Shown: positions 10,546-20,549 of the stretch, one piece after another | Position numbering within the stretch: position 1 is the first letter of the stretch | Layout: every line of letters begins with the position of its first letter | Source: Vandiemenella viatica | Taxonomy: Eukaryota; Arthropoda; Insecta; Orthoptera; Morabidae | Assembly: GCA_031002005.1 (NCBI GenBank) | Contig: JARYHS010008074.1 | Coordinates: forward strand, 174,554,494 to 174,618,493 | DNA: 64,000 nucleotides | Reading direction: 5' to 3' | Translations under genes and position numbers: made by a program | The notes under the pieces: model-generated | Seen by the model: the letters and a program-made list of their open reading frames with translations, nothing else | Told to the model about the DNA's origin: nothing | The model's database searches: none

Positions 10546-10922
10546 ATGGAGGAAATAAAGTGTTGTCATCTGCCTTCAAAGAGAGTAACTATGTTCTGTG
10601 TGTTATAAGTGTATTTTTTGTTTGTAAAAAGTGCAGTTTTTGAAGCAGATATTGGGGAACATTCTGGCATTCATACTGATGGTTGTGGAAAACCACCTAA
10701 AACCATGGTAGGGATGGCTTGTATGCTGGGACCTGGGCACGTGACTGATTCTGTTCCAACTCCCTCATCATCTGTGCTATGTCTTGCTGCACTGAGCTAT
10801 ATTGGCAGGAGCCAGAGGCCCCAGAACCACTCAAAAATATTCATCATTTCACCTAGTGGCATCTCCTCAAGACACTCATTTCTATTACTGCTGGCAATCG
10901 ACAGCCTTATTTTCATTGATTT

Positions 10923-11055
10923 TTGGCTGTCTGGGTGGCGCTGCGTCATGTTGCTTGAAACCAATGTTTCGACCCTCGTTCTGGGGTCTTCTTCCAGGGC
11001 AGTTCTGAAACGTTGGTTTCAAGCAACATGACGTGGTGCCACCGGAACAGCCAAG
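10923..11055 (-). repeat. 133-bp imperfect palindrome, Penelope-type terminus
   Basis: Arms of about 48 bp (10923-10970 and 11008-11055) are inverted copies with few mismatches, sharing TCATGTTGCTTGAAACCAA. The centre holds a smaller hairpin GACCC...GGGTC. On the minus strand the centre reads CTGGAAGAAGACCC...GGGTCGAAAC, which resembles the CUGAxGA-hairpin-GAAAC layout of Penelope termini but does not match the hammerhead core. Confidence 0.6.
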
Positions 11056-11869
11056 AATCAACTGACTCTAGCCCCAGAAGCCTACGATTACAGCCTGATA
11101 TTGAGCCTACTACCATCATAATGTTATAAATTTCCCTGAAGTATATTCCTCAGTCTAACAACTTCCCACAGTGGAAACTTGAAAGTTTTTATGGAACAGT
11201 ATTTAAATGTGGACCTTATTATTATCTCAACCACATTGGCCATCAACAACAATGATCATTACCTAATATGTCTCAGACAACTAATATACACAAATTCTCT
11301 CTGAGCCCACCATTCCTGTTTTTTAAAGAAATCTTTAACATTGTCTGTTCAATAATTTGGTTACCTCTTTAGAATCCCAGAAACACATAATACTCCATAA
11401 TATATCCAAACGAGACATCTTGCGAGCCTGAAGCAACGCACTGCCAATCTATGTTATTAATCAGCACAACATAAAAGTATTTATGGACCAATCTATAGTA
11501 AAATGAGAAAATTCATATAAATTTTATATCAGATTACTAATATTTAGGCCAAAAAATTTGTTTCATTGTCTATGTTTCTAGCATGGTTGCCACATGGCTT
11601 TTATCAGTTTCATTTATTAGTTTCTTTTTCTATAGCATTGCACATGGTAGAACAGTGAGGTCAAGAAAAGAGTTCAAATGTTAATGAATGATTCAAGCTT
11701 CATATTTGTCTATGCCGTGTTATGTTGTTTGGGGAAAAGAATTTTTTGATGCAGAAAACAAAAGCCCATCTCAGAATTCATCTAAATGAATTATACAACT
11801 TCATGATTCATATAAGTTCAATTTGTGGATATATATATATATATAATATTCAGTATTTTATCCACAAAC
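11056..11869. other. intron, nothing recognised
   Basis: AT-rich sequence next to the URB1 exon; contains a (TA)n run at about 11829-11845. No coding similarity seen. Confidence 0.4.
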
Positions 11870-12096
11870 CTGATAGCCTCAAGCTGCTCATGAAGGCGAA
11901 CAATAACATGGCAAGCGGCAGCACGAGTGGTACCTACACTGCTGCCAAGCGCAGCTAACACCAATGCAACCACACCACCATGTGTCAGTCGATGCACCTG
12001 CACAGGGGACTCTGGCGCCAACAACTGGCTAAGTAGTGGCAGTACAAAAGCTGGGTCATAGACATCTGGATCATCATTGTAGAGCCTGTCAAGAAA
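11870..12096 (-). CDS. URB1: URB1-like coding exon with YDPxF motif
   Basis: 227 nt, starting in phase 0 after TTTTTGCAG (AG at 12098-12097) and ending two bases into an Arg codon at AG|GTTTGT (donor at 11869). It encodes FLDRLYNDDPDVYDPAFVLP, then LLSQLLAPE, a valine/alanine-rich helix, and RAAACHVIVRLHEQLEAIR. In URB1 the conserved order is L-YDPxFLLxLxSxL, a short helix, then RAAAYHVL...LE.AR, which this matches closely. Compared with vertebrate URB1 the linker before YDPxF is shorter, so a tiny exon between 12097 and 24186 cannot be excluded, though phase does not require one. Confidence 0.92.
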
Positions 12097-12739
12097 CTGC
12101 AAAAACCAAACATTGGACATCAAAATCAGAATCAGTGACTTAGTTATCTTGAAACCTGCCAATCATATAAAATTATAGATGCCTTACATATCATAGGATG
12201 TTACCACCACGGATTCAATTTACATGTTTTGAATTTGTAGGTTCACTATCCATTTAAATTTTAGCACATATTTAACCCAGTTATAGTGGATATTTTACTG
12301 GAAATTACTGTGGCAAATTGACAAAAAAATGTGTAAGATTGAGGCTTTTGTGGCATATATTGCCTAATGCAGTAAGGAAACATTGATGACGTGGAAGGAA
12401 GATTGGACTAGTATAATGTACTAGCTGATACCTGCGAATCCATATGCGTGGATTCAGAATTTGTCAATTCCAAAATATGCTAGACAGTGCCGACTACAGC
12501 TAGTGATAAGAGATCGGCTGAACTTTACTCAATTCAAAGTTATTTAGAATCTTAGCTTTTAGGTTTCCTAACCGCATGGCTGAAAACCTTAACAAACCAA
12601 ATTATTTCTTAAAAATCATTCTTATGGCGAACTTTAGTCATGGAAATGAATGCAGGAAAACCCATTCAAGTTAAAAATTACTTTACATGAAATTTCTATC
12701 TCCTACATAAGCAACTTCAAAATCGAACTGTATATTACT
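12097..12739. other. intron, nothing firm
   Basis: AT-rich sequence. A motif CTAGCTGATACCTGCG near 12422-12437 resembles 3' ends of some RTE-type retroposons but is too short to classify. Confidence 0.35.
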
Positions 12740-13237
12740 ACTGGGTATAACTAGTGGAAATGCTTTTGGCGAGCTAATAGATACCTTACAGGATGACTTA
12801 ACGTTAGCAGGATGTGACATTGTATCTTATCTTGAAACTTTATTTAAACCTAGTCTTCATACTTATTGCTTACCAGAGGATTGGAAAAGTGTGGTAGTAG
12901 TACCGATCCATAAAGGAGGTATAACAAATATGGTCAAAAATTACACCCCAATCAGTTTGACACCAATGGTTGGTAAATTAATGGAGAGATGGATATGCAT
13001 CCACATCAGAGATATCTCCGAGGAACATAAGTGGTTCTGAAGTCAACAATGTGGCTTTAGCCAAGCATATTAATGCGAATCTTAATTAGTAGGCTATATG
13101 GGGAAAAAAATCGGATGAAATGGACAAGGGAGACCAAATTAATGCTGAAAAAGTAGATCTTTCAAACACTTTTAATAGAGTGATCCATGAAATGGTACTA
13201 AATAAAGTAAAAACTATTGGAGAGGATGAAAAAGTAA
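12740..13237 (+). mobile_element. CR1-like LINE, RT left part
   Basis: Reverse-transcriptase fingers and palm of a CR1/jockey-like LINE, with stops. The frame reads LPEDWKSVVVVPIHKGG, VKNYTPISLTPMVGKLMER and, after a frame change, VDLSNTFNRVIHEMVLNKV, in the order expected (compare VKNYRPISLTSxxGKLMER and DLSKAFDxVxHxxLLxKL). It stops at a GATGAAAAAGTAAT boundary where element X begins, and resumes at 15646 with the next residues of the same domain. A related copy of this LINE lies at 63390-64000. Confidence 0.8.
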
Positions 13238-13815
13238 TGGGGTACTTGACACTAAAAAGAAAACTATGAAACTTGAATTGAAAAAGAAAGAGTAAGTTAT
13301 AGGGATACAATAAATCAACTTTATTTGCTTGATAAGAGTTAAAAATGTATTATTTTTGATAAAATAAAAATTCAGAAAAGTCACGTGGCACTAAACAGCA
13401 ATTAGAGCGAGTGACGTCACTTCCCAGCATGCACTTGTTTTTATCTGTGTGTCAAGCATCTGTCGCCAATCTGTGTGTCATGTATTTGAGCAGTTAAGTC
13501 AATCTATTACTTAGCTCTAGTTGCCACTCCTTGAAATATATAATATTTTGGATTTACCAAACAAAACAGCTCTAATTCGCCCAAAATGAAGATAACGAAG
13601 CAGGAAATGTTTTTCGTATATAACTGTTATTTTTGCGCAGCAGAAATCCGTAATGTCAAAATTTCCGACAAAGTATATATAGTCAAATACTGAAAGTCTA
13701 ATTTTGTCAAAAAAAGTGCAAATATTGTCATATAGTTGGGAAAAGTTATATAAGAATGAAGTCTTTCTCTTCATTGCATTTGAATGTGTAAGCACCTTAG
13801 AATTTTGGCAAATTC
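13238..13815 (+). repeat. element X copy 1, left part
   Basis: Begins GGGGTACTTGACACTAA, identical to the left boundary of a second copy at 44032. Aligned blocks in both copies include CAACTTTATTTG/CAACTTCATTTG, ATAAAATAAAAAT/GTAAAATAAAAAT, GAGTGACGTCAC/GCATGACGTCAG, AGCTCTAATT-GCCCA and CAGCAGAAATCCGTAATGT. No coding region, TIR or LTR is recognised. The insertion point is fixed by the interrupted CR1-like LINE, so the left edge is real. Copy 1 is opened by a SINE/Penelope block. Confidence 0.7.
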
Positions 13816-14523
13816 TAGTTCCTTAGCTTCAAGAGTAAGGGCAGAAGTAAATTCTCAGTAAACATATAGTTTTCAGTGCATACATAGTGTAAGGACACAG
13901 GCTGATACCGGGGTTGAGTATAGCCTAAGTGCCTCAACTTATACTCTTGATGAAGACTCACAGTTCTCTGGATAACTTACTAAATAATTTTGATTTGACC
14001 ATGTAGCCTGGATAGTTCAACTTGAATGCTTCAGGTCGCCACAATATTTGTTGACCCACAAATATTGAAAAGGTTATCAGTTAACTATGAAATAACAACA
14101 GTTCACTTTTCAAAATTCTTCAAATTTATTCAAGCGAAAACCAAAAGTTCAAAATAGCATTCTAAAAGTTGAATTGGCGAATCGAACACTCTTTTCCAAA
14201 AGTTTGCAAGTTGTGGAGAGAAATTAAACCGACTGAACCCCTTTAGTAACTTAAAAGTTCACATTAGTCATTAAAGTTAAGACATGACACGACACCCAAC
14301 ATGGTCGAAAACAGTTCACTAACCAGCATAGCAAATTACGACCTGCGACAAAACCAAAGTAATGTTCAATAACTGTGAACGTTTTCGCGGCGGCAGCACT
14401 GTAGAAAACACTCTCGGGATTCTAGCCGCGTCAAATAAAAGTCGACTGGCGACGTTTCGAGAGCCGGCACTGCTCCCATTGTCAAGCCCTGCTTAACTAA
14501 CTAAAACTGCCTAGCGGTAGTCT
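13816..14523 (-). mobile_element. probable Penelope 3' flank
   Basis: Non-coding sequence next to the GIY-YIG fragment. On the minus strand, 14500-14440 contains a terminus-like stretch with a CTCGAAACGTCGCC block after a hairpin-forming GAGCAGTGCCGGCTC, similar in layout to other Penelope termini here. The boundary with element X near 13815 is estimated. Confidence 0.35.
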
Positions 14524-15069
14524 CTATATAGGGCTACCGGGCTGGAGAGGAGGGGAACTCGCGCGGAGGGCGGGTCTGCTTGGTGACGTCATGTTCCGGT
14601 TGTTGTTATGCCCAAATATGGTCCGCTCCCGTGTGTTTCGTAATTGTCTAATAACTGGCCTCCATGTTTGACTTATGTTAAGTCCTTGATCCCGATTTAT
14701 CACATTGTTATTAAGTCTGATTTCAATCGCCTCTTTCACGACACTATCCCAAAAATTATTAGCATGGCAGAGGCGTGTCGTCTTGTCAAAGCACGGCTCA
14801 TGACAGTTTTCAAGGGCGTGCTCTACTATAGCCGATTTTTCTTTCTGCCCCAACTTAAAGTATCTTATATGCTCTTTGCGCCTTTCATCGATCGTTCTCA
14901 AAGTCTGTCCTATATAGGAAGAGCCACACTCACAAGGAATTTTATACACTCCAGGGGTCCGGAGATTTATACAATCTTTCGGGGTTCGTAATAACTGACG
15001 GATCTTAGGCGGGGGCCGAAAGATATAGCGGATGCCTTGCTTGTTGAGCAGCCTGGCATCCTCTCCATC
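14524..15069 (-). pseudogene. Penelope-like GIY-YIG endonuclease fragment
   Basis: Open frame encoding the C-terminal GIY-YIG domain of a Penelope-like element. The signature GVYKIPCECGSSYIGQT gives the G-V-Y and Y-I-G halves. It is followed by R-R-x-E-H-I, a conserved SAIVEHALENCHEP block and NFWDSVVKEAIEIRL, all diagnostic of Penelope endonucleases, which nick the target and lie downstream of the RT. The RT is missing: the frame opens directly into a SINE at about 15070, so its first ~17 codons (from the Met at 15126) come from the SINE. The domain is unusually free of stops, implying recent insertion. It is 5'-truncated, typical for these elements. Confidence 0.85.
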
Positions 15070-15274
15070 AAGATCTCCAGAGGCGGGAAAGGACTGAGGG
15101 TAAGAAATGGGAAGGAATTCGGCCATAGCCTTTTGAAGGAAGCATCCCTACTTTAGCCTGGAGTGATTTGAGGAAAGTATGGAAAACCAAAGTCTGGATG
15201 TCTGCATGGGGATTCGAACCCATTTCCTCCCAAATGCGAGGTCAGAGTGTTATCACTCAACCACCACATTCGGT
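15070..15274 (-). mobile_element. tRNA-derived SINE, copy 1, 3'-truncated
   Basis: On the minus strand it starts ACCGAATGTGGTGG (box A-like region) and has a pol III box B, GGTTCGAATCC, at 15220-15210. It aligns with copies at 29512-29774 and 32062-32306 (shared GGAAAACC, AAGGAAGCATCC, GGAAGGAATTCGGCCAT). The 3' part and poly(A) are absent because the sequence passes into a Penelope fragment at about 15070. Confidence 0.82.
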
Positions 15275-15645
15275 CAATAAAATATTAAGTAAAAACTTAC
15301 ATCAAAGTTGTCTTTACAAAAGTATATTGAAAACTTCATAGACAAATATGCTGGGTCACCTCATGCAAGTTTTGGCCATTTTTTCTGCATATCTTTCTTG
15401 TGTAGAACATAAATAAACAATTTGTTTGTTTTTTACACTGTGGCACTAGACACGGTTGTCAACTGTAGAACTCATTTTATCAATAAAATAGACAAACCGC
15501 CCCTTTGCTTACAGTCGCACGACCATGGACGTTATATCACAAAAGACAACATGACAGCTGCGAGTGTTTTGGCGCCAAATTAAAATCAGCATATAAAAAT
15601 GCAAAGTTTTGCTTTTTTCCGCTTCCCACATTTACTGGGTAGGAG
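15275..15645 (+). repeat. element X copy 1, right part
   Basis: Aligns with 45710-46072: shared AAAATATTAAGT, AACTGTAGAACTCATTTTAT, ATGAC-GCTGCGAG-GTTTTGGCGCCAA and CAGC-CATA-AAATGCAA. Ends near CACATTTAC, after which the CR1-like LINE continues with TGGGTAGGAGAATTCTTG. That LINE junction defines the right edge independently of copy 2. Confidence 0.7.
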
Positions 15646-16322
15646 AATTCTTGAAAGGTAAAACGCAAAATGTTAAGTGTAGGAAATGCAGTATCAAAGG
15701 AAGTGGTGGTGAAAAAAGGAGTGTCACAGGATAGCATATGTGGATCATTGCTATTTGTCACTTTAATGAATGATTGTGTTGGTGGATTACTATCAGAAGT
15801 AAGGTTGTTTGTATATAACTTAACGATATATAATAGGGTCGAAACAGTAGAAGATTGTGAGCAGCTTCAGGATGATCTGGACAGGATATGACGATGGGAA
15901 GGTCAATATGGAATGAAGATAAACACAATGAAGAGTCAGCTTATTAGATACACAGATAAAAAACTAAAGTTGATTACGATTATAAGGTGGGGAAAGAATT
16001 TCTTGAAATGTAAATACCTTGGGATAACTTTTGATAACAAACTAAATCGGGTAGAATACAGTGGTCAGGTAGTAGTAAAAAGTTTCAAAATCCTTCACTT
16101 ACTGGAGTGATGAGGGCATGTTCTAGAGAAGTGAGGAAATTGGTTTACAAAACGCTGGTCTAACCATTCCTTGAATATGGGACTGTAATATGGAACCCAC
16201 ATTTTGGGTATCAAATCCTGGGGTTGGAGGGTGTGCAAAAAAGGATTGATAGATTTGTCTCTGGAAATTACCGTAGAACAAGCCTTCCAAGTGAAAAGCT
16301 GCTTGAAACATGGAGCATGCAG
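15646..16322 (+). mobile_element. CR1-like LINE, RT right part
   Basis: Resumes the LINE cut by element X: residues WVGEFLKGKTQ follow directly on from the left part. Then VSKEVVVKKGVSQDS-CGSLLF (normally GVPQGSVLGPLLF), VRLFVYNLTIY (the FADD box, catalytic Asp lost), LGITFDNKLN, and the C-terminal VQKRIDRFVSGNYRRTS. Several stops and frameshifts. The same C-terminal block occurs better preserved at 25040-25385. Ends where a Tc1-like relic begins. Confidence 0.8.
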
Positions 16323-16645
16323 TCCTATGGGAACAGTATTGTGCTATGCGGAACATTTACCTGGGCTTCCGTGAGCTATGTGAAAATTAGTATGGACCAC
16401 CTGCTTCCCTTCATGCTTTATGTCTTCCACAACGGCAATGGCATCTTCCAGCAGGATAACTGTGTGTGTTACAAGGCCAGAATCGTGTTACAGGTGATGT
16501 CTTGGCCACCAAATTCACCTGATCTCAACCCGACATATCACATCTGTGATGCTATCTGTTGCCAAATCCTCACCTAAAAACCACCAGCCCATAATTTACT
16601 GTTCCAAAAACATTCTGTTAAGTAGGTGGTTCTAATATTTTGGAT
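16323..16645 (+). mobile_element. Tc1-like transposase relic
   Basis: Part of a Tc1-type DDE transposase: GNSIVLCGTFTWAS, HLLPFMLYVFHNGNGIFQQD (second Asp in QQDN), KARIV, and WPPNSPDLNP. The residues that should give the third acidic residue (NPIExxWD) read NPTYHICD, so the active site is lost, and residues between KARIV and the WPPNSPDLNP block are deleted. No inverted repeats located. Inserted next to, or into, the CR1-like LINE C-terminus. Confidence 0.75.
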
Positions 16646-18042
16646 CTTCAGTGTATTTTGCCCTCATTCTTGGATGTGGATGTTTGTGGAAATAAAACAT
16701 GTAAGCCATCATCCTGGAGTAGATGTACCATGAATTTCCCTCTTAGCTACAACGAAAGCAATGCCGGCAGTTTCCACAGCTTTCCAATGCATCTCCTTCA
16801 ATAACACACTTACATTTTCCCTCCAGCTATCCTGTTACGAATCTGATAACTCTTCTTCCTACCTTTCATGATGACTTTATTAACCTGTTTTGATGGGAGC
16901 CATATGCAGAAGAACAATAGTCCAAATGAGGTTACTCCAGTGAATTACACTGGAGGAAATTATAAGTGGAACACCCAACAGGAATAATTTTAGGAAACTT
17001 TGTAGATATACCCAGTGTCATATCCAGTAGAAATTGAAATGGGTCAGGCTACGTTTATTACCTTTAGATATAGTTGACAGTAAGAAGTGTGCCAACCATG
17101 AGCACCTATACATTCGTGGATCCTTACCGGCATTAAATCAATAAGTATTTGGATGTCTTCTTGGCATGTGTATGTCTATGACAGCAAGTCCTGGGCAGTC
17201 TGTTGTTGCACAGTTTGTGCCCTGGAGATCATGTGATCTAATGTGTCCACTTCTGGAATCCCAGACATGCTTTATCAAGGACAAAACTGTGATTGTAATC
17301 CTTTGCAAGGCTTATGTTGTGATGGTTTATAAAGCAGAAACATCCGATCCTCTCAGCATTCGCTCAAGAAACCACAATCAGGGTATCAGGTACACAGGTA
17401 TAAAGTCTTGAACCTAGTCCCATTATAACTTCCTGGTCCATGATTATGGTGCCTTAACGCATGCAGCCACACAGGCAGATTTGCAATAATATTTATACAT
17501 AATGTTCTTTCTCCAAATCTACCATAATTTTTTGTAGAAATGGCCGGGGATATGGAGGGGTGACTTTACAATCCAGTCACAATGAAGTCATTCAAGACAA
17601 CTGTGGACAAGGGGTAAGAAGGAAAATGCTGATGTTCAATATAAAGTGCATATACTGGCATTCACATGGAGGGTTTTTGGATACATGGATTACCAGATTG
17701 AGAATTTAACTTCGGCACTTCCAAATGCACTTACCCATGGACCAAGTTTAGATCAGAATATGGCGAGTATATTAATATATGTATGATAGCAATATTAGTG
17801 GAGGTTGTTGTTCTGGACCAGAATGCCAACTGACACTTCTTATTATAAAAATTGAGTTTTATTAATAATGTTAACTGTCCATTCAGGAACACCACTGGCC
17901 ATCTCAAATGGAAGAGGTTCTATAAAATGTGGGATAAACATTGGAAGATCTCTTTTGAACCTGGATGGGAAACAGCATCCAGGAGGTCACTCCATTTTGC
18001 AGTTGAAAAATAGAATTGGGTTGTAAGGACTCTCATTACTAA
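16646..18042. other. intron, unclassified
   Basis: No coding similarity recognised. A weak inverted match (GTAAGAAGTGT near 17079-17090 and ACACTTCTTAT near 17831-17842) could be terminal repeats of an unknown element but is only about 12 bp. Confidence 0.3.
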
Positions 18043-20545
18043 TTTATTTATTTATTTCTCGTGTCCAGGACATAACAAGTTGAAAAAAAAATAACATTAA
18101 TTAATTAATATTAAACTATAAACACAATTAAATTGAATGTGACCAGAATTCCGCAATCTTGATGGCCTTCTCGTTTGCCCTGTAAAGGTCGTCGATATTG
18201 CAGGTTTCAGGGAGATTCCTGCATATCAGAAGATGTTGTGGGTTCTGAAGCTCACCACATTCACATAGATTGTTGTCATTAGTGTACCCCCATTTTTTAA
18301 TATTATATTTACATCGGGACACTTCAGTTCTTCATCTGTTTAGAGCCTTCCATATAGCATATGGCTGATTACATCCCGCAGCCGGTGCCTCTTTGATGTT
18401 CCTCCACTGTTCTTCAGGCAACGAATTTCGCCATAGTTCTAGACGGCGTGCTCCAGTAGAAGATGTTATGGCTGTAGTTGATTGTACGAAGCTCTTCCTT
18501 GACTTCAGCCTTGTGGGTTGAGGTTCGTGTCCAAACAAAGGGTGTCTGGGGTCTGTTTCTTGTTTCCTCTTCTCCCTCTCTGCAGCTGTTTTCCTAAGAA
18601 TGTCAGGTGGTGCTATACCCATGATTTGGTATATTTTACTAATAGGAGTTGGTTTTAGGCAACCTGTTACAATGCGACCAGTATCATTCAATGCTATATC
18701 AACCTGCTTAGCATGTGCAGAGTTTTGCCAAACTGGTGCTGAGTATTCTGCTGCAGAGAAACTAAGTGCCAGGGCAGATGTACGAAGCACATTTGGATGT
18801 GCTCCCCAGGAGGTACTTGTAAGTTTCCGGATGATGTTGTTCCGGGCAGATACTTTAAGTTTCAGATCCTCACAATGGGTTTGGAATGTGAGAGATCGAT
18901 CAAGCTTTACTCCTAGATATTTTGAAGTATCGCAGTGTAGTAGTAGTTGCCCCCTCCAGTTGATGTTCAACTTCCTTCTGGCTTCTCTGTTTCTCAGATG
19001 GAATGCACAGACCTGTATTTTTCCAGGGTTGGGCTTCAAGTGATTAGCATCATAATACTTGGCCATATCTTCAAGAGCTGTTGTCAGCTTCACCTCCAAC
19101 GCCTCAAAGGTTGTGCCTTGAGCTGCAACTGCTGTGTCATCAGCATAAATGGATGCTCTTGTTCCAGGAATAATTAGTTGATCATTTGTATATATGTTGT
19201 ACAAGAGCGGGGCCAGCACACTACCCTGAGGGAGGCCATTCTTCTGAGCTCTCCATCGACTCTTCTTATTGTGGAGGGTGTCGTAAAACCTTCTGTTTTG
19301 TAGTAAACACTGGATGACTTGTGTAAGATGGTAGTCTTTTGTGCTGGAATATACCTTACTTATCAAAATTTTGTGGTTGACTGTAGCTATTCATACGCCG
19401 CTGTGAGATCGATGAATGCCACACCTGTAACCTGTCCTCTTTCATACCCATCCTCTATATACTGTGTGAGGTTAAGAATTTGGCCGCAGCATGACCTACC
19501 AGGTCAAAAACCAGCCTGTTCCTTTATAAGCATTTTGTCAATGCACTCTGAGACACGATTGAGGATCAATCTCTCCAAGACTTTGTATAAATGACAAAGG
19601 AGTGAAACTGGTTGGAAGTTTTTTTGAATCTGTTGGTTCCTTTCCAGGCTTTAGCAGTGCCACAACTTTGCTTTCTGCCAGATCTTGGGGATCTGTAAGT
19701 TGGAGGTGCAGGCATTCATTAAATTCAAGATCCACTGCTTTGTAGCTGGGCCAAACATTTTAATTTGCTCTGTTCCCAGGTCATCTAAGCCTGCAGCTTT
19801 GTTAATCTTCAAAGACTGCAAGGCGGCTTCCAGTTCTATCAATGTGAATGGATTCCCAAGATGGTCTTGCTCGTCAGAGTGCCTTTGGAGCTTTCTTTTT
19901 TCAGGTCTTCTTCTAGTCTTTCCATTCAGTAGCAGTTGGTGTGCTATTTGATTTGGACTAATTATAAGGAGACTAGGTGGAGTGCTACTTGGATCACTAT
20001 TGAGGTTTTTCAGTAATTTCCAAGCCTTACGACTATTCTGTTTCATGTTTAAATCTGACATTAAATTGCACCATTTATCTCTTCTAGCAGTAGACACAGC
20101 GCGTAGGAGATCTTTATCTGTCTGTATGGTTTCTTCAGAAAAAGGATCTTCTTCGTAAAGGTGCCCGTATCTCTCAAGAAGAAACTTGGAGTCATTATCC
20201 AGTCCAGCAACATAAGTTGTTCTACAGCCTCGAGGAATATGTTTGCGTGAGATGGTTTTAACTATTTCAGTAAATTTGTCGTATGCATTTGGAGATGGGT
20301 CGAGGTTTAGCACTTCCTCATCTAGTTCTTGAGAGAACTTTCCGCATTGTGCTTGTTTGAAATTGAATCTTCTTTTAAACTGAACAGACTCTGGCTTCAC
20401 TACTGCTTCAACAGTGCAGATAATTGGTCTATGTTGGGTACGTGGAATTGGCTCCATAACATTGTTCTTTGACTGTTGGGCAATGTGTTCACTGACAAAG
20501 ATGTCATCTGGGTTGTATCCACCCTGCCATCTTCCACTATTAAAA
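18043..20545 (-). mobile_element. jockey-like LINE, EN end plus RT, 5'-truncated
   Basis: Runs leftwards on the minus strand. 20457-19651 covers the region from the end of the endonuclease to RT motif 1 (IELEAALQSLKINKAAGLDDL; compare KxxKAPGxDxI). 19650-19367 has frameshifts and a TGA but reads KEQAGF-PGRSCCGQIL and VAFIDLTAAYE (an RT catalytic Asp). 19366-18332 is a 344-codon open frame with GLPQGSVLAPLLYNIYTNDQ and the active site YADD, then YLGVKLDRSLTFQTH and a conserved GCLKPTP thumb motif. 18322-18128 adds a Cys-rich CECGELQNPQHLLICRN end. The 3' tail is an (AAAT)n repeat at 18041-18056. It is truncated at 20545 where another LINE begins. Decayed, but the second half is well preserved. 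Confidence 0.9.
18332..19366 (-). pseudogene. LINE reverse transcriptase, long open segment
   Basis: The longest open frame in the window (344 codons). It covers RT motifs from the palm onward, including GLPQGSVLAP and YADDTAV (both catalytic Asp present), and the thumb. The N-terminal RT motifs are in other frames upstream and the C-terminal Cys-rich part follows after a stop at 18329-18331, so the protein is broken on both sides. In an intact LINE this enzyme copies element RNA at a nicked target site. Confidence 0.85.
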
Positions 20546-20549
20546 GCTA

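Noticed and set aside
12422..12437. CTAGCTGATACCTGCG, resembling an RTE-type retroposon end
   Set aside because: Too short for a call; no tail or second copy in the window.
17079..17842. Possible terminal inverted repeats TAAGAAGTGT / ACACTTCTTA
   Set aside because: Only about 12 bp, no target duplication and no internal coding remnant.
18600..19043. 147-codon plus-strand open frame
   Set aside because: Antisense shadow of the LINE reverse transcriptase frame at 18332-19366; no domain of its own.
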